The position numbers and the translations under genes are program-made. A stretch of DNA of 64,000 bases from Aeromicrobium sp. Leaf245 (GTDB lineage Bacteria; Actinomycetota; Actinomycetes; Propionibacteriales; Nocardioidaceae): the NCBI RefSeq assembly GCF_942548115.1, contig NZ_OW824151.1:3399990-3463989 (forward strand), in the 5' to 3' direction. Below are positions 1 to 10,685 of the stretch, piece after piece (the stretch's first letter is position 1; every line of letters begins with the position of its first letter). The notes beneath the pieces were generated by a model, which saw nothing but the letters and a program-made list of their open reading frames with translations, did not search any database and was not told where the DNA came from.

Positions 1-81
1 CACCACCAGGGGCTGCATCGGTGGATCCTCGACCACGGACACCTCGCTGACGATCCACCCCTGGGTGGGAGAGAGCGACAC
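1..81 (-). CDS. Possible 5' end of a leftward gene cut by the window edge
   Basis: Reading leftward from a GTG at 81-79 there is an open frame to the window edge that begins MSLSPTQGWIVSEV and continues with a DPPMQPLVV stretch. Only 27 codons are visible, so no family can be assigned. It would be divergent from the acetate operon, with the 82-284 interval as shared promoter region. The upstream bases show no strong ribosome binding site. It could equally be chance open frame in GC-rich DNA. Confidence 0.3.
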   Translation of the reverse strand, partial: MSLSPTQGWIVSEVSVVEDPPMQPLVV

Positions 82-165
82 CGCTCGTCGCGCGTGAACC
101 GCCGCTCGTCGCACCGTCCGCGCCGCGCACCGCAGCCCTCGTGGCACCGACCGCACAGGAGTCGT

Positions 166-181
166 TGTGACCTGGCGCACA
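166..181 (+). promoter_or_regulatory. Candidate Crp/GlxR box upstream of the acetate operon
   Basis: The 16 bases read TGTGA-CCTGGC-GCACA, one mismatch from the Crp-family consensus TGTGA-N6-TCACA. They end 15 bp before a TAGCGT hexamer (197-202) that could be the -10 element, and about 100 bp before the DUF485 start. A Crp-like regulator is encoded in this window, and Crp/GlxR control of acetate genes is known in Actinobacteria. Binding here is inferred. Confidence 0.55.
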
Positions 182-284
182 GGTGTGCGCGCTCCCTAGC
201 GTCGCTCCGTGGGACCCACGTCACACCGGCGACGGTTCCCTCCGGTCAGACATCCACCCCACGCAGAAGACGAGGTGCCCACCC

Positions 285-619
285 GTGGCTGAGAAGATCA
301 CGCCCGAGGTCCATGCGGCCTACGAGCGCATCCATTCCACGCCGGAGTTCGCAGAGCTCCGGCGGCGGTACCTGAAGTTCGTCGTCCCGATGACGGTGAC
401 GTTCATGCTCTGGTACCTCCTCTACGTCGTGTGCTCGAACTGGGCGCCCGGATTCATGGGCACCAAGGTGTTCGGCAACATCAACATCGCCCTGCTGTTC
501 GGCCTGCTGCAGTTCGCGACCACCTTCGGCATCGCCTGGTGGTACGCCCGCTACTCGGCCCGCGAGATGGATCCCATCGCGGGCGAGCTGCTCGTCGGCT
601 TCGACAAGGAGGTCGGCCA

Positions 620-623
<4 letters not shown>
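285..623 (+). CDS. DUF485 family membrane protein (acetate permease partner)
   Basis: This 112-aa protein starts at GTG 285 (MAEKITPEVHAAYERI), downstream of a purine-rich AGACGAGG. It has the DUF485 pattern: an N-terminal helix ending FAELRRRYLKFVVP, two membrane helices (roughly residues 30-55 and 65-90) and a C-terminal YARYSAREMDPIA segment. DUF485 proteins are small inner-membrane partners of ActP-type solute:sodium symporters. Here the stop overlaps the GTG of actP (GTGA, 620-623), so the two are almost certainly translated together. The longer upstream frame from 183 lacks family similarity. Confidence 0.92.
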
Positions 624-2254
<1,631 letters not shown>

Positions 2255-2300
2255 CGTCGCGGGGGCCCGGTTCGCGCCGGCCCCCCGCACGCGCAAGGGT

Positions 2301-2334
2301 GGGGTCGGGACGTGTCCAGGGGCGTCCCGACCCC
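2301..2334 (+). terminator. Stem-loop between actP and acs
   Basis: GGGGTCGGGACG (2301-2312) pairs perfectly with CGTCCCGACCCC (2323-2334) across a 10-base loop. There is no U-tract. It lies 47 bp after the actP stop and may end or attenuate the actP transcript or stabilise its 3' end, so acs may have its own promoter in 2335-2471. Confidence 0.55.
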
Positions 2335-2471
2335 GCACGACGACACCGCCACCACGGCACCGGTGCAGCGACCTCGGTGCCGGCGAACGGGCAACCCCCG
2401 CGCAACCGCAGTTGAAGCACCCTGTCACCTGAGCCACCATGCAGACGTACCCCCTGATCGAGGAGAACCTT

Positions 2472-4445
<1,974 letters not shown>

Positions 4446-4466
4446 CCTCCCGGTCCACGCTCGCCA

Positions 4467-4500
4467 CGACGCCCCCACGCCACCCGGCGCGGGGGCGTCG
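4467..4500 (+). terminator. Stem-loop after acs
   Basis: CGACGCCCCC (4467-4476) pairs perfectly with GGGGGCGTCG (4491-4500) across a 14-base loop, 21 bp after the acs stop. It is the likely transcript end; no U-tract follows. Confidence 0.65.
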
Positions 4501-4591
4501 TGCTGGTACGTCATGCAGGAGGCGGGGGATCGACAGCAGCGGGTCAGGTTCCGTTCAGCCGTTCCTCATCCGGGCCGGGGAGGCTGGAGCC

Positions 4592-4687
4592 ATGGACTCC
4601 TCATCCCGCATCGACATCGTGTTCGCTGCCTCGGTGGTCGCCGGGGCCTCCCTCACGGGCGTGCTGCTGCGCCTCCTCGGTGCCTGA
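4592..4687 (+). CDS. Candidate 31-aa single-helix membrane peptide
   Basis: An ATG at 4592 opens a 31-codon frame (MDSSSRIDIVFAASVVAGAS, then LTGVLLRLLGA). GGGGAGG lies 7-13 bases upstream of the ATG. After a short polar start the product is one hydrophobic helix with small-residue (A/G/S) faces and a single Arg near the end, typical of small membrane peptides. It sits alone between the acs terminator and the next promoter. Function is unknown. It could be chance, because GC-rich DNA rich in Val/Ala/Leu codons makes hydrophobic frames easily. Confidence 0.35.
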   Translation: MDSSSRIDIVFAASVVAGASLTGVLLRLLGA

Positions 4688-4749
4688 CCCCTCTCCCTGA
4701 TCGTCGTCGCGGCCCGCCGGTGGCCGCGCGCCACACCGCTGACCGCCGG

Positions 4750-4761
4750 TAGGGTCGTCCC
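4750..4761 (+). promoter_or_regulatory. Leaderless-type -10 element for the 4762 frame and holin-like gene
   Basis: TAGGGT (4750-4755) followed by exactly six bases and then ATG (4762) is the spacing expected when transcription starts on the start codon itself. The same arrangement recurs at many genes of this window. Confidence 0.55.
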
Positions 4762-4845
4762 ATGAGCGAGCGCCAGCGAGCGAATCACCGACACGTCATG
4801 ACGACACGCCCGTACCATGCTCCTTCGACGGGGGTGGCGTCATGA
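4762..4845 (+). CDS. Candidate 27-aa leaderless mini-ORF coupled to the holin-like gene
   Basis: The frame from ATG 4762 begins MSERQRANHRHVMTTR and ends in a TGA that overlaps the downstream ATG (ATGA, 4842-4845), so translation would hand over to the next gene. Its first 30 bases contain a repetitive GAGCGAGCGCCAGCGAGCGA stretch. It may be a leader peptide or an extragenic repeat that happens to begin with ATG. No family is recognised. Confidence 0.35.
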   Translation: MSERQRANHRHVMTTRPYHAPSTGVAS

Positions 4846-5285
4846 GTCATCGCGAGCCCGTGCGACCGATCCAGCCGGAGCAGCAGGACGAGCCGACGAT
4901 CGGTCGGCTCGTCGCCGACGCCAGTCGTGACATCTCCGCGCTCGTCCAGTCCGAGATCGCCCTGGCCAAGAGCGAGCTCGTGGTCAGCGCGAAGGCCGGC
5001 GGCGTGGGCGCGGCACTCTTCGCCGTCGCCGGGTTCATCGGGCTGCTGGTGATCATCCTGGTCTCGATCGCCTTCGCGTTCCTGCTGTCGATGACCGGCC
5101 TGCACCCCGCGTGGTGCTTCCTGATCGTGGCCGGCGCCTACGTGCTGCTCGCCGGCGTCCTGGTCCTGGTGGGCGTGCGGCTCATGAAGAAGATCCGCGC
5201 ACCGCAGAAGACGATCGCCACCGCCAAGCAGATCCCCGCGGCGCTCAAGGGCCAGCACCAGGGAAGCGGCGCGGCCCGACGCTAG
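4842..5285 (+). CDS. Phage-holin-like membrane protein (actinobacterial Holin-X type)
   Basis: This is a 147-aa protein. It has a soluble amphipathic start (TIGRLVADASRDISALVQSE, then IALAKSEL) and two long hydrophobic segments around residues 45-75 and 85-112 separated by a short HPAWC turn. A basic tail contains MKKIRAPQKTIATAKQIP. This is the DUF1469/Holin-X pattern, a housekeeping family despite the name. An equivalent gene lies between acs and marP in mycobacteria, so this is not prophage. The start overlaps the preceding mini-ORF. Its cellular role is unknown. Confidence 0.82.
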   Translation: MSHREPVRPIQPEQQDEPTIGRLVADASRDISALVQSEIALAKSELVVSAKAGGVGAALFAVAGFIGLLVIILVSIAFAFLLSMTGLHPAWCFLIVAGAYVLLAGVLVLVGVRLMKKIRAPQKTIATAKQIPAALKGQHQGSGAARR

Positions 5286-5294
5286 AGCCGGCCG

Positions 5295-6110
5295 CTACGC
5301 GCGCCGCCCCACGAGCGCGCCGACCACGCCGAGCACGACCGCCACGGCCCCGCCGAGGGCGGTCCAGACGAGCCACCCGTCGAACGACGTCACGCCGACG
5401 TCGGCCAGGGCGCGGAGCAGGTCGGCCTGCAGGCCGCTCGCACCGGCGTCGGAGACCGCGCGGTCACGCACGAGCCGCGCGAGGGCGGCGTCGGCGCCCG
5501 CGGCCGCGGCCGCGCCGACCCCGAGCCAGACGAGGACGACGGAACGACGCCGGGCTGCCAGCAGCGCCACCGCCGCGGCGACCGCCGCCACCGCCCCGGC
5601 ACCCAGCGCCAGGCGCGGGCTCGCGTCGACGGCACGCAGCGAGGTGCCCGACGGGCCGCCGGCCACCTCCACCACCAGCTGGTCGGGCGCCTGCACCAGG
5701 CCGTCGGAGCGGTCGGCCACCAGGGCGGCGAGCGGGGCGAGGTCGAGCGGGACGGTCGAGGGGGCCGAGCCGGCGGCCGGGTCGTCGAGCAGGGCGGCGT
5801 GCGTGCGTCGCAGCGTCTCCTCCCAGGCGGCGGCGACGCGGCGGTCGGCGAGGGCGCGGTCCGCCGCCTCCTCGAGCAGACGACGTCCGGACTCGGCCAC
5901 CTGCGAGGGCAGGCCGGCCTGCTCCACGAGCCGGTCGGCCACGAGCGCCGCGGCACTGTCGCGCACCGCGGCCGTCCCGGTCACGTCGCGCGACAGCGAG
6001 ACGAACCCCTCCTGGTCCTCGACGTAGGTGCTCGTCCAGGCCGCCGGGAGGGCGACGGCGAGCGCCACCACGGCCACGAGCCCGGCCACCGTGGCCAGCA
6101 GTCCGCGCAT
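5295..6110 (-). CDS. Membrane protein of unknown function downstream of marP
   Basis: A 271-aa protein starts at ATG 6110, whose A is shared with the marP stop (TGATG). An N-terminal hydrophobic segment (LLATVAGLVAVVALAVAL) is followed by an extracytoplasmic domain of about 150 residues rich in Asp and Ala. Two hydrophobic segments follow near residues 178-215 and a last one near 250-268. The RRTHAALLDD and VVEVAGGPSGTSLRAVD stretches suggest a folded outer domain. I do not recognise a named family. Its place in the protease operon suggests an envelope role. Convergent with the holin-like gene, 9 bp away. Confidence 0.75.
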   Translation of the reverse strand: MRGLLATVAGLVAVVALAVALPAAWTSTYVEDQEGFVSLSRDVTGTAAVRDSAAALVADRLVEQAGLPSQVAESGRRLLEEAADRALADRRVAAAWEETLRRTHAALLDDPAAGSAPSTVPLDLAPLAALVADRSDGLVQAPDQLVVEVAGGPSGTSLRAVDASPRLALGAGAVAAVAAAVALLAARRRSVVLVWLGVGAAAAAGADAALARLVRDRAVSDAGASGLQADLLRALADVGVTSFDGWLVWTALGGAVAVVLGVVGALVGRRA

Positions 6111-7285
6111 CAGGCACACCTCCCGGTGTCGACGGCCCGGTCGGCGGAGATGCCTTCGCGTGCGTCGTCCTGCGCCTGCTCGGCGGTGACGGCGTAGCCG
6201 GTGGAGCTGTCGGACACCGAGGCCGCGAAGATGACGCCGAGCACCGCGCCGTCGGTGCTCACGAGCGGTCCGCCGGAGTTGCCGGAGCGGACCAGGCTGC
6301 GCACCGAGAACGCCTCGCGCAGCACCTGTCCGCGGTCGTAGATGTCGGGGCTGCGCAACGTGAGCTGCGAGCGGATCCGGGCCGCCCGCGCGTCGAAGGG
6401 TCCGTTCTCGGGGTAGCCCAGCACAGCCGCCTCCTGGCCGGCCACACCGGAGGTGTCGAGCTCGAGGGCGGGCACGCCGAGGTCGTCGGTGGCGATCACG
6501 GCGAGGTCGAGCTCGGGGTCGAAGACGACGACGCGCCCGTCGAGGCGCCGCTCGCCCTCGACCGTGACGGTCGGGTCGTCGACCCCGGCCACGACGTGGG
6601 CGTTGGTCATGACGCGACCCGGGGCGTACACGAACCCCGACCCCTCGATCCCCCGCCCGCACTCGGCCGAGCCGAGGATCTTGACCACGCTGCGCGACGC
6701 CTCGCGCACCCCCGGCTGCGAGAGCGTGGCGTCGTCGGGCGGTCCGACGGCCGTGATGGTCTCGTCGGCGAACGGGTCGATGTACCGCGGGAAGAGGTTC
6801 GCGTCGAGGGTCCGGCTGAAGGCACGCAGCGTGTCGGTGGCGGCACCGGGCATGACGGAGTCGACCTTGGCCAGCACGGTGGAGTCGCGCGACGCCTTGG
6901 CCAGGTACGGGATGGAGGTGCCGCTGACCGCGTAGCCGAGCGCCCAGGACGCGACGAGGACCGCGACCATGCTCAGCGCGGCACCGCCGACCGCGTCGAC
7001 CGCGCGCAGGGGCGAGGCCCTGAGGCCGCCGCGCAGGTCGGTGCCGACGTACGTGCCGACCGCCTGCCCGACGGCGGCCGCGCCGATGACGATGCCGAGG
7101 CCCAGCAGCGAGGTGGTCAGGGAGGGGTCCTGCCGGTCGAGCAGGCGCGGGACGAGCCAGATGGCGCCGGCGCCGCCGACCACGAGGCCCGTGGTGGCCA
7201 CCAGGTTGACCACGAACCCCTGCACGTACCCCGAGACCGCGTAGGCCACGAGCAGGACGGCGATGATGACGTCGAGGGAGCTCAT
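6110..7285 (-). CDS. marP: MarP-like membrane serine protease (CvpA-type N-terminus plus trypsin domain)
   Basis: This 391-aa protein has four membrane helices in residues 1-120 (CvpA/colicin V production-like) and then a periplasmic chymotrypsin-fold protease. The catalytic triad is visible as His230 (VMTNAHVV), Asp260 (DPELDLAVI) and Ser337 (RSGNSGGP). Cys209 and the near-terminal Cys390 match the pair that forms a disulfide in mycobacterial MarP, which is required for acid and oxidative stress survival. The start overlaps the stop of the upstream Nudix gene. The gene order around it matches the Mycobacterium marP locus. Confidence 0.92.
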   Translation of the reverse strand: MSSLDVIIAVLLVAYAVSGYVQGFVVNLVATTGLVVGGAGAIWLVPRLLDRQDPSLTTSLLGLGIVIGAAAVGQAVGTYVGTDLRGGLRASPLRAVDAVGGAALSMVAVLVASWALGYAVSGTSIPYLAKASRDSTVLAKVDSVMPGAATDTLRAFSRTLDANLFPRYIDPFADETITAVGPPDDATLSQPGVREASRSVVKILGSAECGRGIEGSGFVYAPGRVMTNAHVVAGVDDPTVTVEGERRLDGRVVVFDPELDLAVIATDDLGVPALELDTSGVAGQEAAVLGYPENGPFDARAARIRSQLTLRSPDIYDRGQVLREAFSVRSLVRSGNSGGPLVSTDGAVLGVIFAASVSDSSTGYAVTAEQAQDDAREGISADRAVDTGRCA

Positions 7286-7980
7286 GACGACGCCTCCGGC
7301 GGCTCGGGCAGGGCGCGGGTCACGGTGTCGTCCCACGGCTCGGCCCAGCCGAGCCGCTCGAACAGCCTCGAGATGATGCCGGCGGTGAAGCCCCACAGCG
7401 GCATCTCGGTGCCGATCTCGAACGCCGGACCGCGCCAGCCCGACGGGTGCTCGACGCTGAACCGGTTGTCGGGGTCGACGAGCAGCCGGAGGGGGTGGTG
7501 GATCACGTGCCCCACCTCGGCCGCCGAGACCGGCTCGAGCCGACGCGGCGCCGACCAGTAGCCGAGCACCGGGGTCACGGCGAAGTTGCTGGGCGGCAGC
7601 CAGAGCGTGGGGAGCGTGCCGAAGACCGTGACCTGGGCGGGGTCGAGCCCGACCTCCTCCTGGGCCTCGCGCAGGGCCGTGGCCGCCGCGTCGGCGTCGT
7701 CGGGGTCGCACGCCCCGCCCGGGAAGGAGATCTGGCCGGCGTGGTTGCGCAACGTCGGCGCGCGCTCGGTGAGCAGCAGCTCGGGACCGTGCTCACCGTC
7801 GGCGAAGCAGATGAGGACGGCGGCCGGTCGGGCGTCGGGCGGAGGGTGCGGGAACCGGGGTGCCAGCTGCTCGGCCTGCACCGAGCCGGCCAGGTCGGCG
7901 AGCGGCACGAGCCAGTCGGGAAGCCCGGACGGCGTGGGGCCGTCGGCCGGCGCGCGCCCCGCGGAGGCCTCAGGGCTCAC
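7282..7980 (-). CDS. Nudix hydrolase, coenzyme A pyrophosphatase type
   Basis: A 232-aa Nudix protein starts at GTG 7980, overlapping the stop of the thioredoxin-like gene by GTGA. The Nudix box reads GGACDPDDADAAATALREAQ followed by EEVGL, preceded by LRNHAGQISFPGG, the sequence characteristic of CoA diphosphatases. The family cleaves CoA and its derivatives to 4'-phosphopantetheine and 3',5'-ADP, or related dinucleotides. The first 30 residues are Pro/Ala-rich linker. It lies in a five-gene operon nth - TlpA-like - Nudix - marP - membrane protein. Confidence 0.9.
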   Translation of the reverse strand: MSPEASAGRAPADGPTPSGLPDWLVPLADLAGSVQAEQLAPRFPHPPPDARPAAVLICFADGEHGPELLLTERAPTLRNHAGQISFPGGACDPDDADAAATALREAQEEVGLDPAQVTVFGTLPTLWLPPSNFAVTPVLGYWSAPRRLEPVSAAEVGHVIHHPLRLLVDPDNRFSVEHPSGWRGPAFEIGTEMPLWGFTAGIISRLFERLGWAEPWDDTVTRALPEPPEASS

Positions 7981-8615
7981 GGCTGGACCTCCAGGTGCTG
8001 ACGGACGGCGGCGGTCAGGTCGTCGTACGAGGTGAACGGGACCCGCTCGGTGGCGACCATTCTTCCCTGCGCGTCGACGAAGACCGTCTGCGGCAGGCCG
8101 ACGACGCGCAACGGACCGCGCGTGGTGGAGTCCGGGTCGACGAGCTGGGGATAGGTGACGCCGGCGTCGGACGCGAGCCGCACGGCCGCCTCCGGGTCGC
8201 TGTCCTGCACGTCGATCCCGACGACGGTGAGCCGGTCCCCGGTCCGCTCGTCGAGCCGGGCGAGCAGCGGGAGCTCCTCGCGGCAGGGCTTGCACCAGCT
8301 GGCCCACAGGTTCACGACCGCCGGTCCGCGCAGGCGGGAGAGGTCGACCGTGCCGTCGGCGCCGAGGCACGCCAGCTCGAGCTCGGGAAGGGCGGCGTCA
8401 CCGGAGGCGGGGGCGTCGTCGAGGCGCAGGTCGGAGCACGGGCGGATGCCGGCGTCCTGGGCCGCGGCGCGCGCCGCGGTGGTGTCGGGGTCTGCGGCGG
8501 GGGCGCCGGGACCGGCCGTGCCGCCGAAGGTCGGCTTGTCCGGTCCGGTGTCGACGTCGCTGCAGGCGGTGAGCAGCAAGGCCGTCGCGACGGCGGCGAT
8601 GGCGAGCCTCCTCAC
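7977..8615 (-). CDS. TlpA-like thioredoxin-fold lipoprotein
   Basis: This 212-aa exported protein starts at GTG 8615, overlapping the nth stop. The signal peptide [17 protein letters not shown] has a lipobox with Cys18 as the lipidation site, followed by a disordered linker. The thioredoxin domain carries WASWCKPC (Cys109 and Cys112) and the cis-proline region [11 protein letters not shown]. Extra Cys61 and Cys84 sit before the active site and may form a structural disulfide. Family members reduce disulfides in cell-envelope proteins, for example during cytochrome c maturation; the substrate here is not indicated. Confidence 0.9.
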   Translation of the reverse strand: MRRLAIAAVATALLLTACSDVDTGPDKPTFGGTAGPGAPAADPDTTAARAAAQDAGIRPCSDLRLDDAPASGDAALPELELACLGADGTVDLSRLRGPAVVNLWASWCKPCREELPLLARLDERTGDRLTVVGIDVQDSDPEAAVRLASDAGVTYPQLVDPDSTTRGPLRVVGLPQTVFVDAQGRMVATERVPFTSYDDLTAAVRQHLEVQP

Positions 8616-9343
8616 GCGCGGCCCTGCGTGGTGACCAGCTTCTCGGCCTCGACGGGATCGGTGGGTCCGGCGCCGAAGGCCGGGCACCAGTGGGCCACGG
8701 GGCAGGCGCCACAGGCCGGCTTGCGGGCGTGGCAGCGGCGGCGTCCGTGCCAGATGAGGCGGTGGCTGAGCATCGTCCAGTCCTTGCGGGGGAACAGCGC
8801 GGCCACGGCGTGCTCGGTCCTGACCGGGTCCTTGGCCGTCACCGGGTCGACCCACTCGAAGCGCTGCACGAGCCGCGCGAAGTGCGTGTCGACGGTCAGG
8901 CCCGGCACGTCGAACGCGTTGCCCAGCACCACGTTGGCGGTCTTGCGTCCCACCCCGGGCAGCGTGACCAGGTCGCGCAGCCGGGGCGGCACCTCGGCGT
9001 CGAACCGCTCGACCAGGGCCGCGGCGAGCCGGACGACGCTGTCGGTCTTGGCCCGGTAGAAGCCCGTCGACCGGATGATCTCCTCGACGTGCTCGCGCGG
9101 GGCGGCCGCGAGCGCGGTGGCGTCGGGGTAGGCGGCGAAGAGGACCGGCGTGACCGCGTTGACCCGCCGATCCGTGGTCTGAGCCGACAGCACGGTCGCG
9201 ACGAGGAGCTCGAACGGGGTGGCGAAGTCGAGCTCGCAGCCTGCCTCCGGATAGGTCTCGGCGAGCACCCGGTGGGTCTTGCGGGCCCGGCGCACGAGGC
9301 TCGTCGGAGGCTTGGGGGAACCCCCGAGGGCGACGTCCGGCAC
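8612..9343 (-). CDS. nth: Endonuclease III (DNA glycosylase/AP lyase)
   Basis: This 243-aa base-excision repair enzyme removes oxidised pyrimidines. The helix-hairpin-helix [13 protein letters not shown] carries the catalytic Lys134, and Asp152 lies in TVDTHFARL. The C-terminal [4Fe-4S] loop is Cys204-x6-Cys211-x2-Cys214-x5-Cys220. The start is GTG 9343. TACTCT (9350-9355 on this strand) lies six bases before it, so the mRNA is probably leaderless and the whole operon to 5295 probably begins here. crp lies divergently, as in mycobacteria. Confidence 0.96.
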   Translation of the reverse strand: MPDVALGGSPKPPTSLVRRARKTHRVLAETYPEAGCELDFATPFELLVATVLSAQTTDRRVNAVTPVLFAAYPDATALAAAPREHVEEIIRSTGFYRAKTDSVVRLAAALVERFDAEVPPRLRDLVTLPGVGRKTANVVLGNAFDVPGLTVDTHFARLVQRFEWVDPVTAKDPVRTEHAVAALFPRKDWTMLSHRLIWHGRRRCHARKPACGACPVAHWCPAFGAGPTDPVEAEKLVTTQGRA

Positions 9344-9444
9344 GGTGCCAGAGTACGTGGCGACACCGACACCGGCCCGGCGTGTGGCAATCGGGCGCCT
9401 GGTAGGACAGACTGTGACCGACTCAACAGCCGATAAGGATGCCT

Positions 9445-10122
9445 GTGAACGACGACGTGCTGCGCCAAGCGCCGCTCTTCTCCGGTCTCGACGACGATGC
9501 CGCAGGAGCCCTCGAGGCCTCGATGACCCCGCTCAGCCTGAAGCGTGGCGAGGTCCTCTTCAACGAGGGTGACGACGGCAACCAGCTGTACGTCGTCACC
9601 GACGGCAAGATCAAGCTCGGGCGCACGTCGCCCGACGGACGGGAGAACCTGCTCGCGATCCTCGGGCCCGGACAGATGTTCGGCGAGCTGTCGTTCTTCG
9701 ACCCCGGACCGCGTTCGGCCACGGCCACCTCCGTCACCGACGTGACGGTCCAGAGCCTCAGCCACGAGGCGCTCACCCCGGTCCTGTCGAGCCACGCCGA
9801 GGTCGCGATGGCGCTGCTCAACCAGCTCGCCGGGCGCCTGCGTCGCACCAACGAGGTCGTCGGCGACCTGGTGTTCTCCGACGTCCCGGGTCGTGTCGCC
9901 AAGGCCCTGCTCGACCTCGCGAGCCGCTTCGGGCGCAAGGCCGAGGACGGCGTGCACGTCAACCACGACCTCACGCAGGAGGAGCTGGCCCAGCTCGTCG
10001 GCGCCTCGCGCGAGACGGTCAACAAGGCCCTCGCCGACTTCGCCTCGCGCGGCTGGCTGCGCCTGGAGCCCCGCTCCGTGGTCATCCTCGACCTCGAGCG
10101 TCTGCAGCGCCGCGCGCGCTGA
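9445..10122 (+). CDS. crp: Crp/GlxR-type cAMP-responsive transcription regulator
   Basis: This 225-aa protein starts at GTG 9445. AAGGA (9435-9439) sits five bases before it, whereas the in-frame ATG at 9439 overlaps that site. The nucleotide-binding domain shows the phosphate-binding cassette [17 protein letters not shown]. The C-terminal winged helix carries [20 protein letters not shown], nearly invariant in mycobacterial Crp. GlxR/Crp proteins are global regulators of carbon metabolism. Two matches to the Crp consensus in this window lie before actP and before the MatC-like carrier. Confidence 0.95.
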   Translation: MNDDVLRQAPLFSGLDDDAAGALEASMTPLSLKRGEVLFNEGDDGNQLYVVTDGKIKLGRTSPDGRENLLAILGPGQMFGELSFFDPGPRSATATSVTDVTVQSLSHEALTPVLSSHAEVAMALLNQLAGRLRRTNEVVGDLVFSDVPGRVAKALLDLASRFGRKAEDGVHVNHDLTQEELAQLVGASRETVNKALADFASRGWLRLEPRSVVILDLERLQRRAR

Positions 10123-10137
10123 CCCCGTTCGACCGCG

Positions 10138-10165
10138 AGCCCCGGGACCTGCTGGTCCCGGGGCT
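10138..10165 (+). terminator. Intrinsic terminator-like hairpin after crp
   Basis: AGCCCCGGGACC (10138-10149) and GGTCCCGGGGCT (10154-10165) form a perfect 12-bp stem with a TGCT loop, 15 bp after the crp stop. Confidence 0.75.
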
Positions 10166-10188
10166 TCGTCGTGCGCGACGCCTTTCGT

Positions 10189-10303
10189 CCTGCGGCTGCG
10201 TCTCGGCCTGCGGCTGCGCCTCGTGGGCTGGGTCTCGGCCTGCGGCTGCGCCTCGTGGGCTGGGTCTCGGCCTGCGGCTGCGCTCCCTTCGGCTGGGTCT
10301 CGG
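10189..10303. repeat. Tandem 32-bp repeat, about 3.5 copies
   Basis: Two identical 32-bp units (10207-10238 and 10239-10270), each starting CCTGCGGCTGCG and ending GGGTCTCGG, are followed by a diverged 33-bp copy (10271-10303). An 18-bp partial copy (10189-10206) precedes them. The array leads directly into the shared module at 10304-10338. No gene is supported here. Confidence 0.8.
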
Positions 10304-10338
10304 CTCGGCCTCCGAAAAGGCCTCGACCGGCGGACGGG
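10304..10338. repeat. Copy A of the CCGAAA-GGCCTCGACCGG intergenic module
   Basis: The bases CCGAAAAGGCCTCGACCGG, then CGGACGGG, match modules in the manC-manA gap (22754-22772 and, inverted, 23072-23100) with one or two differences. In all three copies the upstream side is made of GGCTGCG-type repeats. It is a dispersed intergenic sequence of unknown role. Confidence 0.75.
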
Positions 10339-10385
10339 CTCACGCTCGGCCGAGTTCCGATGCTGCGGGCTGGTCCTGGGGCGTC

Positions 10386-10634
10386 GGAGGTAGGTGACGC
10401 ACCGACCCGGGGCGTCAGAGGTAGGTGACGCACTGATCGAGCGTGTCGGCGGTAGGTCTCGTACCTGAAACGACGTGCTTCACGTGCGTCACCTACCTCC
10501 CACTGCCCCAGCCGGGTCCGAGGTAGGTGGCCCGCGGAATCGGAGCGTCAGAGGTGGGTGGCCCGCGGTATGGAGGTCTGCATCCGCGCGCCACCTACCT
10601 TCGCCGTGCGAATAGCGCGCGCCACCTACCTCCG
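10386..10634. repeat. Array of GGTAGGTG motifs in both orientations
   Basis: GAGGTAGGTG followed by ACGCAC or GCCCGCGG occurs in forward orientation at 10386, 10418, 10520 and 10551, with a degenerate copy near 10450. Reverse copies (CACCTACC) lie at 10484-10500, 10586-10600 and about 10615-10634. The copy at 10386-10402 is perfectly complementary over 17 bp to 10484-10500, so a transcript could fold into a long hairpin. From the crp terminator to the alkB stop (about 520 bp) I see no credible gene. Confidence 0.75.
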
Positions 10635-10685
10635 AGGGCCCCCGACCGATGCAGTCCCATCCGGGGCCCGCCGACGGCGCCCGCG

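Noticed and set aside
4842..5285. Prophage remnant because of the holin-like gene
   Set aside because: The family is a housekeeping actinobacterial membrane protein at a conserved locus; no other phage gene is present.
5295..6662. Longer version of the 5295 membrane protein extending to 6662
   Set aside because: The extension is a shadow of marP; the ATG at 6110 overlaps the marP stop and is followed by a clear membrane segment.
5111..7561. 816-codon open frame over the marP operon
   Set aside because: Arg/Pro-rich shadow antisense to genes with clear catalytic motifs.
10189..10303. CRISPR-like array after crp
   Set aside because: The 32-bp units are directly adjacent with no spacers.
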